64,000 nt of DNA from Eretmocerus hayati (lineage: Eukaryota; Arthropoda; Insecta; Hymenoptera; Aphelinidae). This document shows, in pieces, positions 24,172 to 35,177 of the stretch. Every line of letters begins with the position of its first letter. The first letter of the stretch is position 1. The stretch is from positions 119,568,838 to 119,632,837 of the forward strand of contig CM056744.1 of NCBI GenBank assembly GCA_029851415.1, given 5' to 3'. A program made the translations under genes and the position numbers. The notes under the pieces were generated by a model. The model was not told the origin of the DNA and made no database searches. It was given only the letters and a program-made list of their open reading frames with translations.

Positions 24172-25508
24172 ATCTTCCGCAAACACCTGTTGCTGTAGAT
24201 ATTATCAAATCCTGCAGATTGCAACACCAAAATAGGAATAGTAATCGACGAGAACCGCATGTATACAGAATTGACCGTGGATTTCAATTTTCACAACTGT
24301 CTTGAGCCTTTACTCTCCAGTCGCATTGGATCTCATGGTTTTATGTGGTCATATTGCTCCAATCCATTTTGTGCTTTCATGACTGAGGGAGGTCATTGAA
24401 GAACTCGTTTAGCTGCGCAATCCTATTTCTTTTTATTCATCTTCGTAGGACTCGGATTTCTCCACCGCGGTTCAAAGAGTTGACGGTCATTGGCGCGGCT
24501 GTATCACATTGCCGTGAGTCCATATGGTCTGCATTTCCGACCCACGCTCATTATCTCACTCAAGAATTGCGCGAAACTCAAAACCCAATAAAACGATGCT
24601 AAATAGTCGAAGTAGTCTAATATTATGTACCTATATAGAATTTGAGGCTCTCACTGCGACCCGCCATAGCGTGTATCAGCTGCGCTGGCGGCCGATATAG
24701 TTGTGGGAGTGAGCGGCACGGGCCCTACGAAGATGAGTATCGAACGCGCGGCTACGCGAGTTCTCCCTCAATTTGGTTGGAAAGGTTTATTAGAAGAGGT
24801 GTGATAGTATGATGAGTTCCAGCGGGAAAGGTGTTGCTCATTTTGGCGCTCGAACTTGTCTCATGTGTAACGAGCAACCCTTTCATCTCCTGCTGGAAAC
24901 TGTCTCTGACTTGCTCTGACTGTCTTCATTGTCTCCACAAATCCACTATGGTCGAACTTTACGAGAGTAGTGTCAACCACTCGTCACCTGTGAGTTAGGT
25001 CCAACCGCCGAAGTGAACAGACTTTCATCTTAGATGTGATGGAGGACGATAGCTATTAAATTGGTACGGGTTTAGAGATATGAAACGTAGAATTATGACG
25101 TTTATTTTAAATAAGTGTTGCATTTTTTTCTGATTATTGTTGATTTGTCTGCTGCAAATGTGGGACCAATGAACATTCCATTAAAGTGATATGCTCACGA
25201 CGAACAATCATTGTGTTATATGAGGCCTCCTAAATGATTCAAATTAGGCCGCTTTAATTACATCGTCACCGACGGAACGATCGTTCACATCACATTATTT
25301 TTGTACAAAAATAAACTATGTGTACGGCAAATTTGTGATTTTTGGTTGTTCCAATCCTATCTAACTTTTGACCCTTGCCCTATATTTCTCCATGAGAACG
25401 AACTATGATAGTCTACCTGGAATCTTCGATTTGAGGTAATGAAAAAAAAAAAAAAAAAAATTGCGATTGCTCATTTAACAAAATAGTATTCTGATGATCA
25501 GGGCACTG
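24172..25508. other. 3' flank of gene A and intergenic
   Basis: It contains the likely 3' UTR with AATAAA at 24587-24592. A GC-richer patch follows at about 24650-24790 (CTGCGCTGGCGGCC and neighbours), then AT-rich sequence with a poly-A run at 25441-25459. No gene recognised. Confidence 0.45.
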
Positions 25509-26302
25509 AGGTAAGTGTACCCAACATGCTCCCATATGCCGATCTCAAAACTGGGCGCTCATGGACCTCCGTCGAATTTTTTTTATTTTTTTCGTTTGTC
25601 ATGTTGAAATATGAGAACGTTGATCATTTGGACCGACCCGTGATGATTTCTGCGTCTCGTACTCTCTAAACCCGTTGAAGTGAAATTATCTCGGAAATTA
25701 TAAGTCCATACGTAAAAACAGCGCGTTTCTAGGCGTTCTGGAGACAAGCTGTTTCTGCGTACAGATGTATAAAACTGCATACGCGTCCCCCGCGGAAACA
25801 TTTTTCCTTCGGGAAAACCAAGCTAGATTTTGCCTTCGCTCACGTCCAGCCCGGTTTCCCAAAGGAAAAAATTTTTCCAGCACTCGACGCGTTTGTACTA
25901 TTATGGACTTTATCGGCATTTTAGATCGGTTTTATTGGGGAAACTGAGACAGCTCGACTCTAGTTGATGAAAATTAGAGGTACTTTGGTTCGTTTAGAAG
26001 ACCTTGAAACAAGCTCCAAAATGAGCTGAGATACATTGGAAAATATTGAAGTACATCAGAGTTGTTGAGAAATTGCGTATTGAGAGCATGTTGAGCACAC
26101 CCTTTCACGAACTCGCAAAAAATCACTTTTTAGAAAAATTGTGATAGCTCGGCTCTAGTTCGTCAAAATCTAACTCTAACTGAGCTCACTTTGAAGGTCT
26201 TGGAACAATCTTCAAAATGCAATGAATGGCGTTGAAAAATGTTGAAGTGGGCCAAAACTACTGGCAAAATGGCTTAGGGGTCATGTTGAGAACACTTATC
26301 TT
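25509..26302. mobile_element. Tc1/mariner-like MITE, diverged copy
   Basis: It begins AGGTAAGTGTACCCAACATG and ends with a decayed complement (GAGAACACTTATCTT). Internal sequence matches the element at 45075-45910: CCATATGCCGATCTCA, the ATGTTGAAATATGAGAA region, and the CTTGAAACAAGCTCCAAAAT/TTGGAAAATATTGA block. That last block is present twice here. No transposase. The right end is eroded, so it is older than its relative. Confidence 0.65.
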
Positions 26303-27848
26303 CTTTTGATGGTCGCGGAGTTTGTGATAATGCCCGCGCGAGATTATAAATGGAATAAACTCCCTCATCTGGTAGATTGTTCGTTGTCGATGAGCTTGAA
26401 ATCTCTGCAGTTGTTGAAATTATATTCTCGACACATGCTAAACGAGAGTGAAATGGGACTCGATGTGCACTTGTGTTTTACCCAAGGTGAGAGGCTTCAA
26501 TCGCTGATAAACGGGTAAATGTATTAACTTGATCAATTAACAATCATAGGTTTACACCCAATCTAGTTGGGAACTGAGCACAAACACAACATGCCGTGCA
26601 AATTATTTCTCAACTGATCGAATGGCTGATTGGATTTCAAGGAGAATCGTGTGCCAAATCTGATAGAAACTTGCAAAAATAATTTCGATAATTATGTTCT
26701 TGGAAAGTCCTCCCCATGAATTCTATGCTTGCGAAAATTTCCTCCGAAGAGTTGAAAACCCGTATTCGACTACGATTTATATCCATAGTAATATCGTAGT
26801 CTACGACTAATATCCATCAGCGTAAATATCGATTCTTACGTTGAAGATTCTTCACCGACTATTCGAATCTCGTAAGAATTAGTTTTTGCAACAAGTTGCA
26901 CACAGGTTTTACTCGATTAAAATAAAGTATGTTTGTGACGTAGTTAGGAGTGAACTTGCGTATTAATATGGATGGCAGAAAAATCCAATAAGGCCGAATA
27001 ACACGTTCCCATAAGAAATACGCGGGGTTAAGATGGTGGCTGTGGATGGCGGCGTGTTTCAGAACATGGTTTACTCCGAATTCACGAGGCCCAAAAACAA
27101 AATAGACAGGAATGAAGGGTAGTAGAGTTTCGAGCTTATAGAATCACTAGATTTTGCTTGTGATGACTTTTTCCTTTCTCTATTTTGGTCCGTACATGGA
27201 GTCTCGCCGCTGAGATATCAAGTTGATCAGCCTCGCGGCAAAATGATTTTCTCACTTCAATATTTGCAAGAGCACAGGAATGTGCTCCTCTCAGATGTTG
27301 AGTTATGGCTTCGTAACATTTTGTGAGCATTTTTTGTGAGAAGAAGAAAAATCGACGGTATTTTCCACCTCGTTTTTCACCTTACAACTACTTTGTCCAA
27401 CTCATCATATTTGTTAAAGAGGATGATGATTCTCTATCTCTATGGAAACACAAAAAGATCTACATTTGTCAGGTCGATATGCATCGCGAATCATATTCGA
27501 CCGGTAAGTGAATTACTCTCTCAGAAAAAAACGCGATCGCACATAAAAAATCATGTTCTCTCATGAACATACGAACAGCATATGGGCATTCTCCGCGAAA
27601 ACTTACACATTATGGATCCTAAAATGTAGAACTTGGAAATTGATGCCGGGATGCGGCTGTGTCAATTTTCTCCATTCGCTTTTGAAGGAAGAGTTATGTG
27701 ATTAATGGGCGTGGACCTGACACCATACGAATTTCGATTACCCGCGAACCCAAAAGAGAGGTAAGCGTCTACGTGGTAGATTCAAATATGATAATTCGAC
27801 TAAAAAAACATTGTCTAAACACATCCCGCGGTCTGTTTTGAGTTCACT
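26303..27848. other. Intergenic, nothing recognised
   Basis: Scattered short frames only (for example 26306-26518 and 27136-27330 minus) without motifs or splice support. No repeat boundary seen. Confidence 0.35.
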
Positions 27849-28099
27849 GAGAAGGGCGAAACACGCACAGCATCAGCGTAGAATCCAAATTTTTTCACAA
27901 AGTTTCTCATTCCTCATCTTTACTTTTCATTCCTTTCCATCAAAATCCTTTAGATGCATCCTCGGAACCATACGAGGCTCTAGAGGTGCATTGATCGAGA
28001 GTGGAGTAAAATCAATTCTCGATTGATGCCAAAAACGTCAGCAATATCTGCTGACTTTAACTCGCAAAGACCGATAAAATTACATCTTCATAATTTAAT
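27849..28099. mobile_element. Single arm of a foldback MITE
   Basis: It matches the right arm of the complete element at 42541-43166 in the same orientation, from GAGAAGGGCGAAACACGC through AAATCCTTTAGATGCATCCT to CATCTTCATAATTT. The partner arm is missing. Its right edge directly abuts another palindromic element beginning at about 28103. Confidence 0.75.
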
Positions 28100-28102
28100 T
28101 TT

Positions 28103-28639
28103 TTTGTAGATCTCTGAAAGATCTACAAAATTGATCTGAACACTTTTCCTCGCAAACTGCAACCCTTTCGAGTTATTCTTCATCAAAGTAAAAGTTGAAT
28201 TTGTTTAAACAAATTCGCTGAAATTGTTTATAACGGGATCAAACTATTTTTCTTAGATAATTCAGTGAATTTGGAGCGAAAGAGATCTCTAGATATTTTT
28301 TCCTAAACTTGATCGTTTTCGAGTGATGGAAATGGCCAATTCCGCGACTTACCCTCAATGCGGCGCTTTCATGAATGCACTCAGGGCTGCAAGTCGCGGA
28401 ATTGGCCATTCCCATTACTCGAAAACGATCAAGTTCAGGAAAAAATACCTAGAGACCTCTTTTGATCCAAATTCACTGAATTACCTTAGAAAAATAGTTT
28501 GAGCCCGTTATAAACAATTCCAGCAAATTTGTTTAAATAAATTCAATTTTTACTTTGATGAGGAATAACTCGAAAGGGTTGCAGTTTGCGAGGAAAAGTG
28601 TTCAGATCAATTTAGTAGATCTTTCAGAGATCTACAAAA
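28103..28639. mobile_element. Palindromic element with ~245 bp arms
   Basis: The left arm, from TTTTGTAGATCTCTGAAAGA, pairs with the right arm ending TCTTTCAGAGATCTACAAAA. Pairing runs almost to the centre (GGCCAATTCCGCGACTT at about 28333 with AAGTCGCGGAATTGGCC at about 28391), leaving a ~40 bp loop. The arms are highly similar, so the element is fairly young or homogenised. No target duplication identified. Confidence 0.85.
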
Positions 28640-29194
28640 AGTTTTTCAACAAATTTTTTCATAAAATTGATATTTCCCGACTTGTTGTGGAAAAACCGAG
28701 GAAAAAGTAAAAAAATGCATGTTTTTATTGTTTATTTACACCGCACCCCGATTTATAAACATTAATTCTTGTTAATATCGATTATTGAAGGTATTACCTA
28801 TCGTTTGAACCCACAAACGTCGTGTTGTACTACCCATTGTATTTCAATAGAATACGTGCAGAAAAATTTGAATGGAGATGGAGTGATTTTATCGCGATAA
28901 TACCCATATGCGTGATGGCAAGAAAGGCGCAGCGCTTCGAGCTTCGAGAGCCACACGCGCTAAAAGCGCCAATCGACCATGTACATATATCTATATATGA
29001 CTATATGATCTCTAGCAGACGATTCTACAACAGTCAACAAACAACTCAAAACTGCTCAAGAAAACATCAACCACTGTGCAGTTGTACTCACGAAGGTCGC
29101 ACCTCTGTTGTCCACCCAGCCACTAGAGTATAATAGATGAGCACAGAATACGTACAAAAAAGTGAAAAAACAATAAATACAACAAATGTCCAGC

Positions 29195-29479
29195 AGTCTT
29201 TGGTTTACTTCATATTAGTGAAATGCAGTGAAATGCAAATGTGTGGGCTCATCAAATAGCATAAAAAAAGTGTAGATGTGATGAAAAGGTGGCAGTCTTA
29301 TGTGGTTTAGTTAAGGTTTTTGCATACTTGGATCCAAAAAGTACAAAGCCCGTTGTTTGTCGAGAACAAGAAGCACAGCAGAAGGCTTACGAGGAGGCTC
29401 AGGCTCAGCATATTTAGGCCTCATCGGCCTCAAGCAAGGTCTTAGAGAGATCTAGTTGAATCCAGGACTGCTTAAATCA
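29195..29479 (+). other. Putative 5' non-coding exon of MBD-PB1 gene B
   Basis: Counterpart of 16985-17261. It contains ATGTCCAGCAGTCTTTGG, GTGGCAGTCTTATG, GAACAAGAAGCACAGCAG and ends TAAATCAG before GTGAGCTA. Conservation of the CAG|GTGAG junction in both units supports a splice donor. It would join the acceptor at 36923, giving a ~7.4 kb first intron that has collected transposons. A stand-alone RNA gene remains possible. Confidence 0.35.
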
Positions 29480-31170
29480 GGTGAGCTATTTATTAGTCTG
29501 ATAGAATACAAATTCATGCCGAATAGCTGGTCTATGACTGTTGTTTTTGGCGATTACAAGAAATTCCCCCACATCCCACAATTCTAGCTTCACCGAGAGC
29601 CTCACTCTCACTTTCTCACCTCTCCTATCCTATCCGGTTGGCACTGTGTTGTTGATATCACTTCCCTCCTCTTTTGTTTGAAATTCAGTTGTGTATGATT
29701 CTACAAAGCGCTGATGGCTCTTTAAATAATTTCTGCTCAAATCGTACAAAAAAATTATGAGCTGAAACTTCGTTGGTGTAACTTAAGGGTCCTACTAGGA
29801 TGCTGCTCTGGACCATAACGATGTCTTAAACTCCTGCTATTCTGCTTACTCGTAGTCAGCTAGTGTTCCAACAATTTAGAATATTTAAAGTAGCGTAATT
29901 ACTTTATAATGATGTGAGGCATTCCCAACATGAGTGGAATCCTTGTTTGAAACACTGCTTTGATCGTCTTGTACGCTCATTCCTGAACAGAACTTGATTA
30001 ATACACTACAAAATGGCTCTCCTATCCATTTGATAGTTATATACATAGATACTCCAATTATGATTGTCACAATTAAATCTGTCATTCAATGTGCAAGTAG
30101 AGCAGACTATTTTTCAGTTGTACTGACTGAAAAATAGTCTGCTCTGTCATGATTAATATCTGGACAGAACGTTGCTTTATTTGAGACCATCTTCATTCAT
30201 TCTTTCATTCAATATCAACCAAACTACTTTCCAATAATATTTTACGTGTATCCTTCATGAAATCACCAATGACAAGTCCAAGCTGAATGAATTAATGAAT
30301 ACTATACCGTCATTCAAGTTTATTCATCAGAGTTTTCAGAGGACAATAAACCCTCATCCTCCTACACACCAGATTGTCAAATTCCATGAGAATTTGAAAG
30401 CTCACACATTGATAATATTATACAGCGTTAAAAATGATTGATCACTATAAGCACGACAATATTTTTTGGAAAGAGACCCTAAAAGCTGGGCCTGAGTTCT
30501 CTACGAGTACCAGTGCCTATATAAACATTATTCTTTTGTAGGTAATCCACATTTCTCCAATGGCCAATTTTATTTTACAACCAAGCTCCTCATCAAGACA
30601 TTCAATTTTGAGTGCTTCCAAAATTGAATGACTGGAATGAGAATATGAATGCCTATTATTATTTTGTCTGGAGTATGTTTTCCATTAAAAAGACAAAGTC
30701 ATCTTTTAAAGAGAGCTTAGAAGAGAGAAATTCTAGAAATTGGTGCAAAAAATAGAGGTACAGTCTCACTACAGTGAACACATGTAGATTAGCATATGTA
30801 GCGCCAAGTTCAACTCTGGTCATGTATACATGAGGTTGCTTCATGTACGATGCAATTAAATTATTGCACAGAACAGCTTCAGGCTCATTAAAAGAATGAA
30901 GGAGAACTACATTGATGTTGAAGCAACATTTCCTGGGTAAAAAGACCTGTCCATGTTCAAAATTACATTTGGAATCAATGGAAACAGTTATTTTTTGTCA
31001 GGGCCACAAAAAGAAGTTATAAGTGCAGTGAGAACAAAATTCTTTCCATGTTGATCACTTATAACAATTTTTAATTGAATTTTCCTGTTTAATGCATTGA
31101 ATAAATACCATTAATGTATATTCTTTTGGTAAAATTCCAATAATACAGATTATATTGGTAGACCCATGAT
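29480..31170 (+). other. Conserved non-coding segment upstream of MBD-PB1 gene B
   Basis: Collinear with 17262-19230 of unit A. No coding exon recognised. Corresponding pairs include TTATTTGAGACCATCTTCAT with CTTTAATCGTGGTCATCTTC, and AAATGATTGATCACTATAAG with AAAATCATTGATCATCAGAG. Function is unknown; it is either intronic or a duplicated non-coding RNA. Confidence 0.45.
30100..30144. other. 19-bp perfect-stem hairpin
   Basis: GAGCAGACTATTTTTCAGT, a 7-base loop, then its exact complement. Unit A has related but less paired sequence at about 17983-18025 (AAACTATTTTCCAGTCGTAC followed by TGGAAGTG). It could be a hairpin RNA or a small foldback insertion. The stem is shorter than a typical animal miRNA precursor. 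Confidence 0.55.
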
Positions 31171-31370
31171 CAGTCTTTGAGACTTTTTACTCTCTTGCAT
31201 ACTTTCTTGCTAGAGAAATCTGTATTCTTGTTTTACTGAAAATGTGTACATGACGTATCATATCTGTGATAAAATGTAAGACTGAATATGGCCTTGACCA
31301 AATTCTTACCGAATGACACAAAGAAATATTAGTAATGTATATACAAATGGGGAGACATTGACTGTCCCCT

Positions 31371-31447
31371 CCAGCTTTATTTATTTGTAATTTTATTTGT
31401 ACTTTTGTTATTTGGCCTCTGAGCAAATAAAGGCTATCTATCTATCT
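31371..31447 (+). mobile_element. Likely 3' tail of a non-LTR retrotransposon or SINE
   Basis: The sequence ends GAGCAAATAAAGGCTATCTA followed by TCTATCTA microsatellite-like repeats, the common 3' terminus style of insect non-LTR elements. No reverse transcriptase is visible upstream, so this is a truncated copy. Confidence 0.45.
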
Positions 31448-31456
31448 AAATCTAAG

Positions 31457-31582
31457 TGAACAGAAAAATCAGAAGTCGAAAATTTTTATTTGAAAAATTA
31501 GACATATATGTAATAGTGAACAGTGAACAGAAAAATCAGAAGTCGAAAATTTTTATTTGAAAAATTAGACATATATGTAATT
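31457..31582. repeat. Two-copy 66-bp tandem repeat
   Basis: GTGAACAGAAAAATCAGAAG, GTCGAAAATTTTTATTTGAA and GACATATATGTAAT are repeated exactly at 31457 and 31523. Confidence 0.9.
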
Positions 31583-32636
31583 ATATAAATTTCTGGTAAT
31601 ATTTTTTCTTGATTCTTGAGATATTTTTTTCACTTATCCGGTGTAATTTTTCAATCTGAACAAGAAAGTATTCTCATGATTTTTTGAAAAAAATCAATAT
31701 TTTTTGAGTTCTGAGGCATTTTAGCAAGAAAATTGAGATTGTTGACCCGAAGAAATGTATCTAGTCGCACAGAATTTGATGTATCGGCCTATACATTTTT
31801 TTGGGGGTACTTTTCATGGTTTTGAACAAAATGTCTCATGGGTTTGGCGATCGGGCGAAGGGGGCGCAAGCCAGTGGAAAAAAAAAGTCGAAAATTTTTT
31901 GTTGTTGAAAAACTGACTACACCCCCGGTTTTAGATCGAAAAAATACACATAAATCCAGATCTTCAGCCCTCCATGATTTCTCAGGCCAGATTTCAAAAT
32001 TAAAGTGGGACCTCCTCTTGATCATATAAGGAGAATCCACTACACTCGCCATTTTGTGGGGAGAAAACGATACGATTTAGGTCGGAACAGATTCTTACTA
32101 TATACGAGCTCCCGAAAATACATCTCATTGGTGGATTTTGGAGTCCGTTCTATGGATATGAATCGAACCTTGGAGCGAGGTGTGCTATACTCACTCGAAT
32201 CTCAATCTATAGGAGTTGTACACGCACAGAATTTTTCGATGAAAACTAAAAGTCTGGTAGAGGAAAAATTACCCTGACATGCCCGTAATCGTGTGATGCG
32301 CCAACTAGGAATGACAGTTTTTACGGGGATGTCAGGGTAATTCTGCCGTGTACCAAAGTGATGGTTTCTTCCATGTCACACTGACAGTGATGTTGCGTCT
32401 GTTCAATGTTAACCGAAATTCAAGCAGGGAATCCATATCTTCAAATGATGAGCGCTCACTTCATCAGAGCGAATCAAAGACAGTACAGTACCGTGCAAAA
32501 ATTCGTGAATGGTGGAATCAAATTCTCTCTTTCTCCAAAGATTGACTACTCGGGACCAAAGTAACGTCAAGGAATTCAAAAAAGGCATTCGAAAGAAAAG
32601 AAAAGATGCTAAATCTTTGTTAACTTTTTTTCAACC
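31583..32636. other. Intergenic or intronic, one small palindrome
   Basis: It contains a short inverted repeat at 32267-32342 (AATTACCCTGACATGCCC paired with its near complement ending GTCAGGGTAATT, stem ~22 bp), likely a tiny MITE. Otherwise nothing is recognised. Confidence 0.45.
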
Positions 32637-33101
32637 CTTTTTGGTGGTACAAACAGCTGATCTAACTTTGGGAGTTTTGTGAATGAAAATTTTCCACTCT
32701 TCCAGCTGCCGTTTGGACGTGAATGAAGATAGAGCAATTTTGCAAAATGCATCTTGAAGCATCGGGAAGAATTGCATCTGCGATGATTCCTTGATTATTT
32801 TTCACGCCGTGCAAGCAAAAGTATGAGAGCTCTTAAAGTAGCCAAAACTAGATTTTCCCCGTTTTTCTCCATTCTTCATTGAAAATCCGAGAACCTAGCT
32901 ACTTTGAGAGCCTTCACACTCTTGCTCGCACGATGTGCAAAAAAAATCAAGAAATTATTGCAAACGTTTTTGCGCTTTTCAAGATGCTTTCTGTAGAATT
33001 GCTCAATTTCCATCCGCGTTCAAACGGCAGCTGATAGAGTGGAACCAACTTTGTTTTCAAGTTTTTTGAGTTACATCAGCTGTTTGCGCCACAGAAACGG
33101 T
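32637..33101. mobile_element. Palindromic MITE (~200 bp arms)
   Basis: The ends pair around AAACAGCTGAT (left, about 32651) and ATCAGCTGTTT (right, about 33076). Inner pairs include CAGCTGCCGTTTG with CAAACGGCAGCTG, and GCAAAATGCATCTTGAAGC with GCTTTTCAAGATGC. No coding potential. Target duplication not resolved. Confidence 0.75.
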
Positions 33102-33169
33102 TGACAGAAGTACGGAAAATTGGCACGTTTTCATCTTTTTCAAATATTTTTTTTCTCAATTTCTCTACG

Positions 33170-33559
33170 TTAAGGCGATGCGATCACCGTGCAACCCGGA
33201 AGTGATATTCCATTTAGATGTGACTCAAAATTTTGATGATATGAAGTTTGAGACAAGTTATCCATTACTTATTATTAGGTATCTGAATTGTGGAGGATAA
33301 CTCGCCATTCTCCACTAATCCCAAGACTATTGGTGATGAACGAGAATAACTTGCCCGCGGGTACTTTCTAACCTACAAATTGGCACATTTTCGTTCATAA
33401 AAATCTCAAAAACTTTTCTAATTTTGGCTAAATGAAGAGTTATTCAGGCCAAGTTAGACGATTACAAAGCCTGGATAACTCGCCGTTCAGCCCAAATTGG
33501 AGAAGATTTAAAATTTTTGTGAACGAAAATCAGTGTGCCCGGCGACCGCATCGACTTAA
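33170..33559. mobile_element. TTAA-flanked MITE, copy 1 of a head-to-tail pair
   Basis: It starts TTAAGGCGATGCGATCACCG and ends with the decayed complement CGACCGCATCGACTTAA at 33559. TTAA at both ends fits piggyBac-type target duplication, though superfamily assignment from MITE termini alone is tentative. The final TTAA (33556-33559) is shared with copy 2. Confidence 0.75.
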
Positions 33560-33944
33560 GGCGATGCGGTCACCGTGCAACCCGGAAATTTTATCTTATT
33601 TGGATGTAAATCAAAAAATTTTCTCGGAACGAAGTTGGAGACGATTTGTCCATTACGTATTATCATCTGAATTGTGGTGGACAACTCATTATTTGTCACG
33701 AATCACAAGGCTATCACTAATAAACGAGAATAACTTGCCCGCGGGTACTTTCTAACCTACAAATTGGTACATTTTCGTTCACAAAACTCTCAAAATCTAG
33801 TCCGATTTGGGCCAAACGAAGAGTTATCCAGGCCAAGTTAGATGATAATAAAGCCTGGATAACTCGTCGTTTAGCCCATAATGGAAAAGATTTTGAGAGT
33901 TCTGTGAACAAAGTTCAGCGTGCACGGTGACCGCATCGCCTTAA
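33556..33944. mobile_element. TTAA-flanked MITE, copy 2
   Basis: It starts TTAAGGCGATGCGGTCACCG and ends CGGTGACCGCATCGCCTTAA at 33944. Its interior closely matches copy 1: GAGAATAACTTGCCCGCGGG, TACTTTCTAACCTACAAATT, and a GCCTGGATAACTCG block. A third family member with the same termini lies at 51578-51971. Confidence 0.85.
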
Positions 33945-34252
33945 CCCAGGTCCGCGTAATTGACATTTGGAGCAAGAGAAAATTATAATTTTGCCTGGAT
34001 TGACCCCAAAAGTGATCAAAATTGCGTTTTTTGCAACTTTGATAGCCATTATTTCAAAAACGTGACGTGATAGGATAATTCTGAAAACGAATTTGGATTC
34101 AGCGGCCCAAACTGCATTGAGATTGATTTTCAAAGTCCATGTAACACAAAATGTCTCAAAATTTGTACAGCAGTGTTATATTTCGCCGATCACGAATTTT
34201 GCCACGGTATACCTCTTATCAATGTCGGTACACTGTAATTTTTGTAAGGTTA

Positions 34253-35175
34253 CACTAACGGTCAAAAGTTTGAGCTCACCCAAAAAATTTTTTTTCGATT
34301 TTGTGCGTTGAACCACTCGGCTCTATTTGACCGTAGAGGACTCTTCTGGAGCTCATTTTGAAGGTTTTTGCACGTATTTTAAGATGGCATGATTCATTTT
34401 TATCCGTACGTATCGGGATCTTTCCAATTTGAGCTTGGAAAAGTGTCAATTTCAACGATTTTTGGGAGACTCTTTTGGCTCCTGCCAATTTGAGCCACAT
34501 GAATGTTTCAATATGGGAGTTGTGGGATATGAAAGTACCAGTCTAGAGCTTCAAAATCCGTTTTCGAACGCCCCTCTACGCCACTTCCAGTCCGAGCTAT
34601 GACACTTTCTCTGAGGGAAGATTTTTCGGAAAAACTAGCACTCCAATTCGAGAGAGATACAGAGACGCATTTTTATGAAGTATAATCATCATTTCTGTCA
34701 TCTTTCATCAACATCTTGATTAAGGAAACGAGGAACCTTTGAAATATGCCCCAAAAAGTGAATTTTCTCGTCATTTTTGAATCCAGGTGCTAGTTTTTGC
34801 GAAAAATCTTCCCTCAGAGAAAGTGTCATAGCTCGGACTGGAAGTGGCGTAGAGGAACGTTCAAAAACGGATTCTGAAGCTCTAGACTGGTACTTTTGTA
34901 TCCCACAACTCCCATATTGAAACATTCATGTGGCTCAAATTGGCAGGAGCCAAAAGATTCTCTGAAAAATCGTTGAAATTGACACTTTTCCAAGCTCAAA
35001 TTGGAAAGATCCCGATCCGTAAGGATAAAAATGAATAGTGCCATCTTAAAGTACGTGAAAAAACCTTTAAAATGAGCCCCGGAAGAGTCCTCTACGGTCA
35101 AATAGAGCCGAGTAGTTCAACTCACAAAATTGAAAAAAAAATTTTTGGGTGAGCTTAAACTTTTGACCGGTAGTG
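34253..35175. mobile_element. Tc1/mariner-like foldback MITE with ~440 bp arms
   Basis: Termini CACTAACGGTCAAAAGTTTG and the complement of AAACTTTTGACCGGTAGTG, flanked by TA on both sides (34251-34252 and 35176-35177). The arms are nearly complete inverted copies; for example CACTCGGCTCTATTTGACCG at about 34313 pairs with CGGTCAAATAGAGCCGAGTA at about 35095. The TIR style and TA duplication fit Tc1/mariner. No transposase. Confidence 0.88.
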
Positions 35176-35177
35176 TA

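Noticed and set aside
30100..30144. miRNA precursor call
   Set aside because: The stem is only 19 bp, shorter than a normal precursor; reported as a hairpin finding only.
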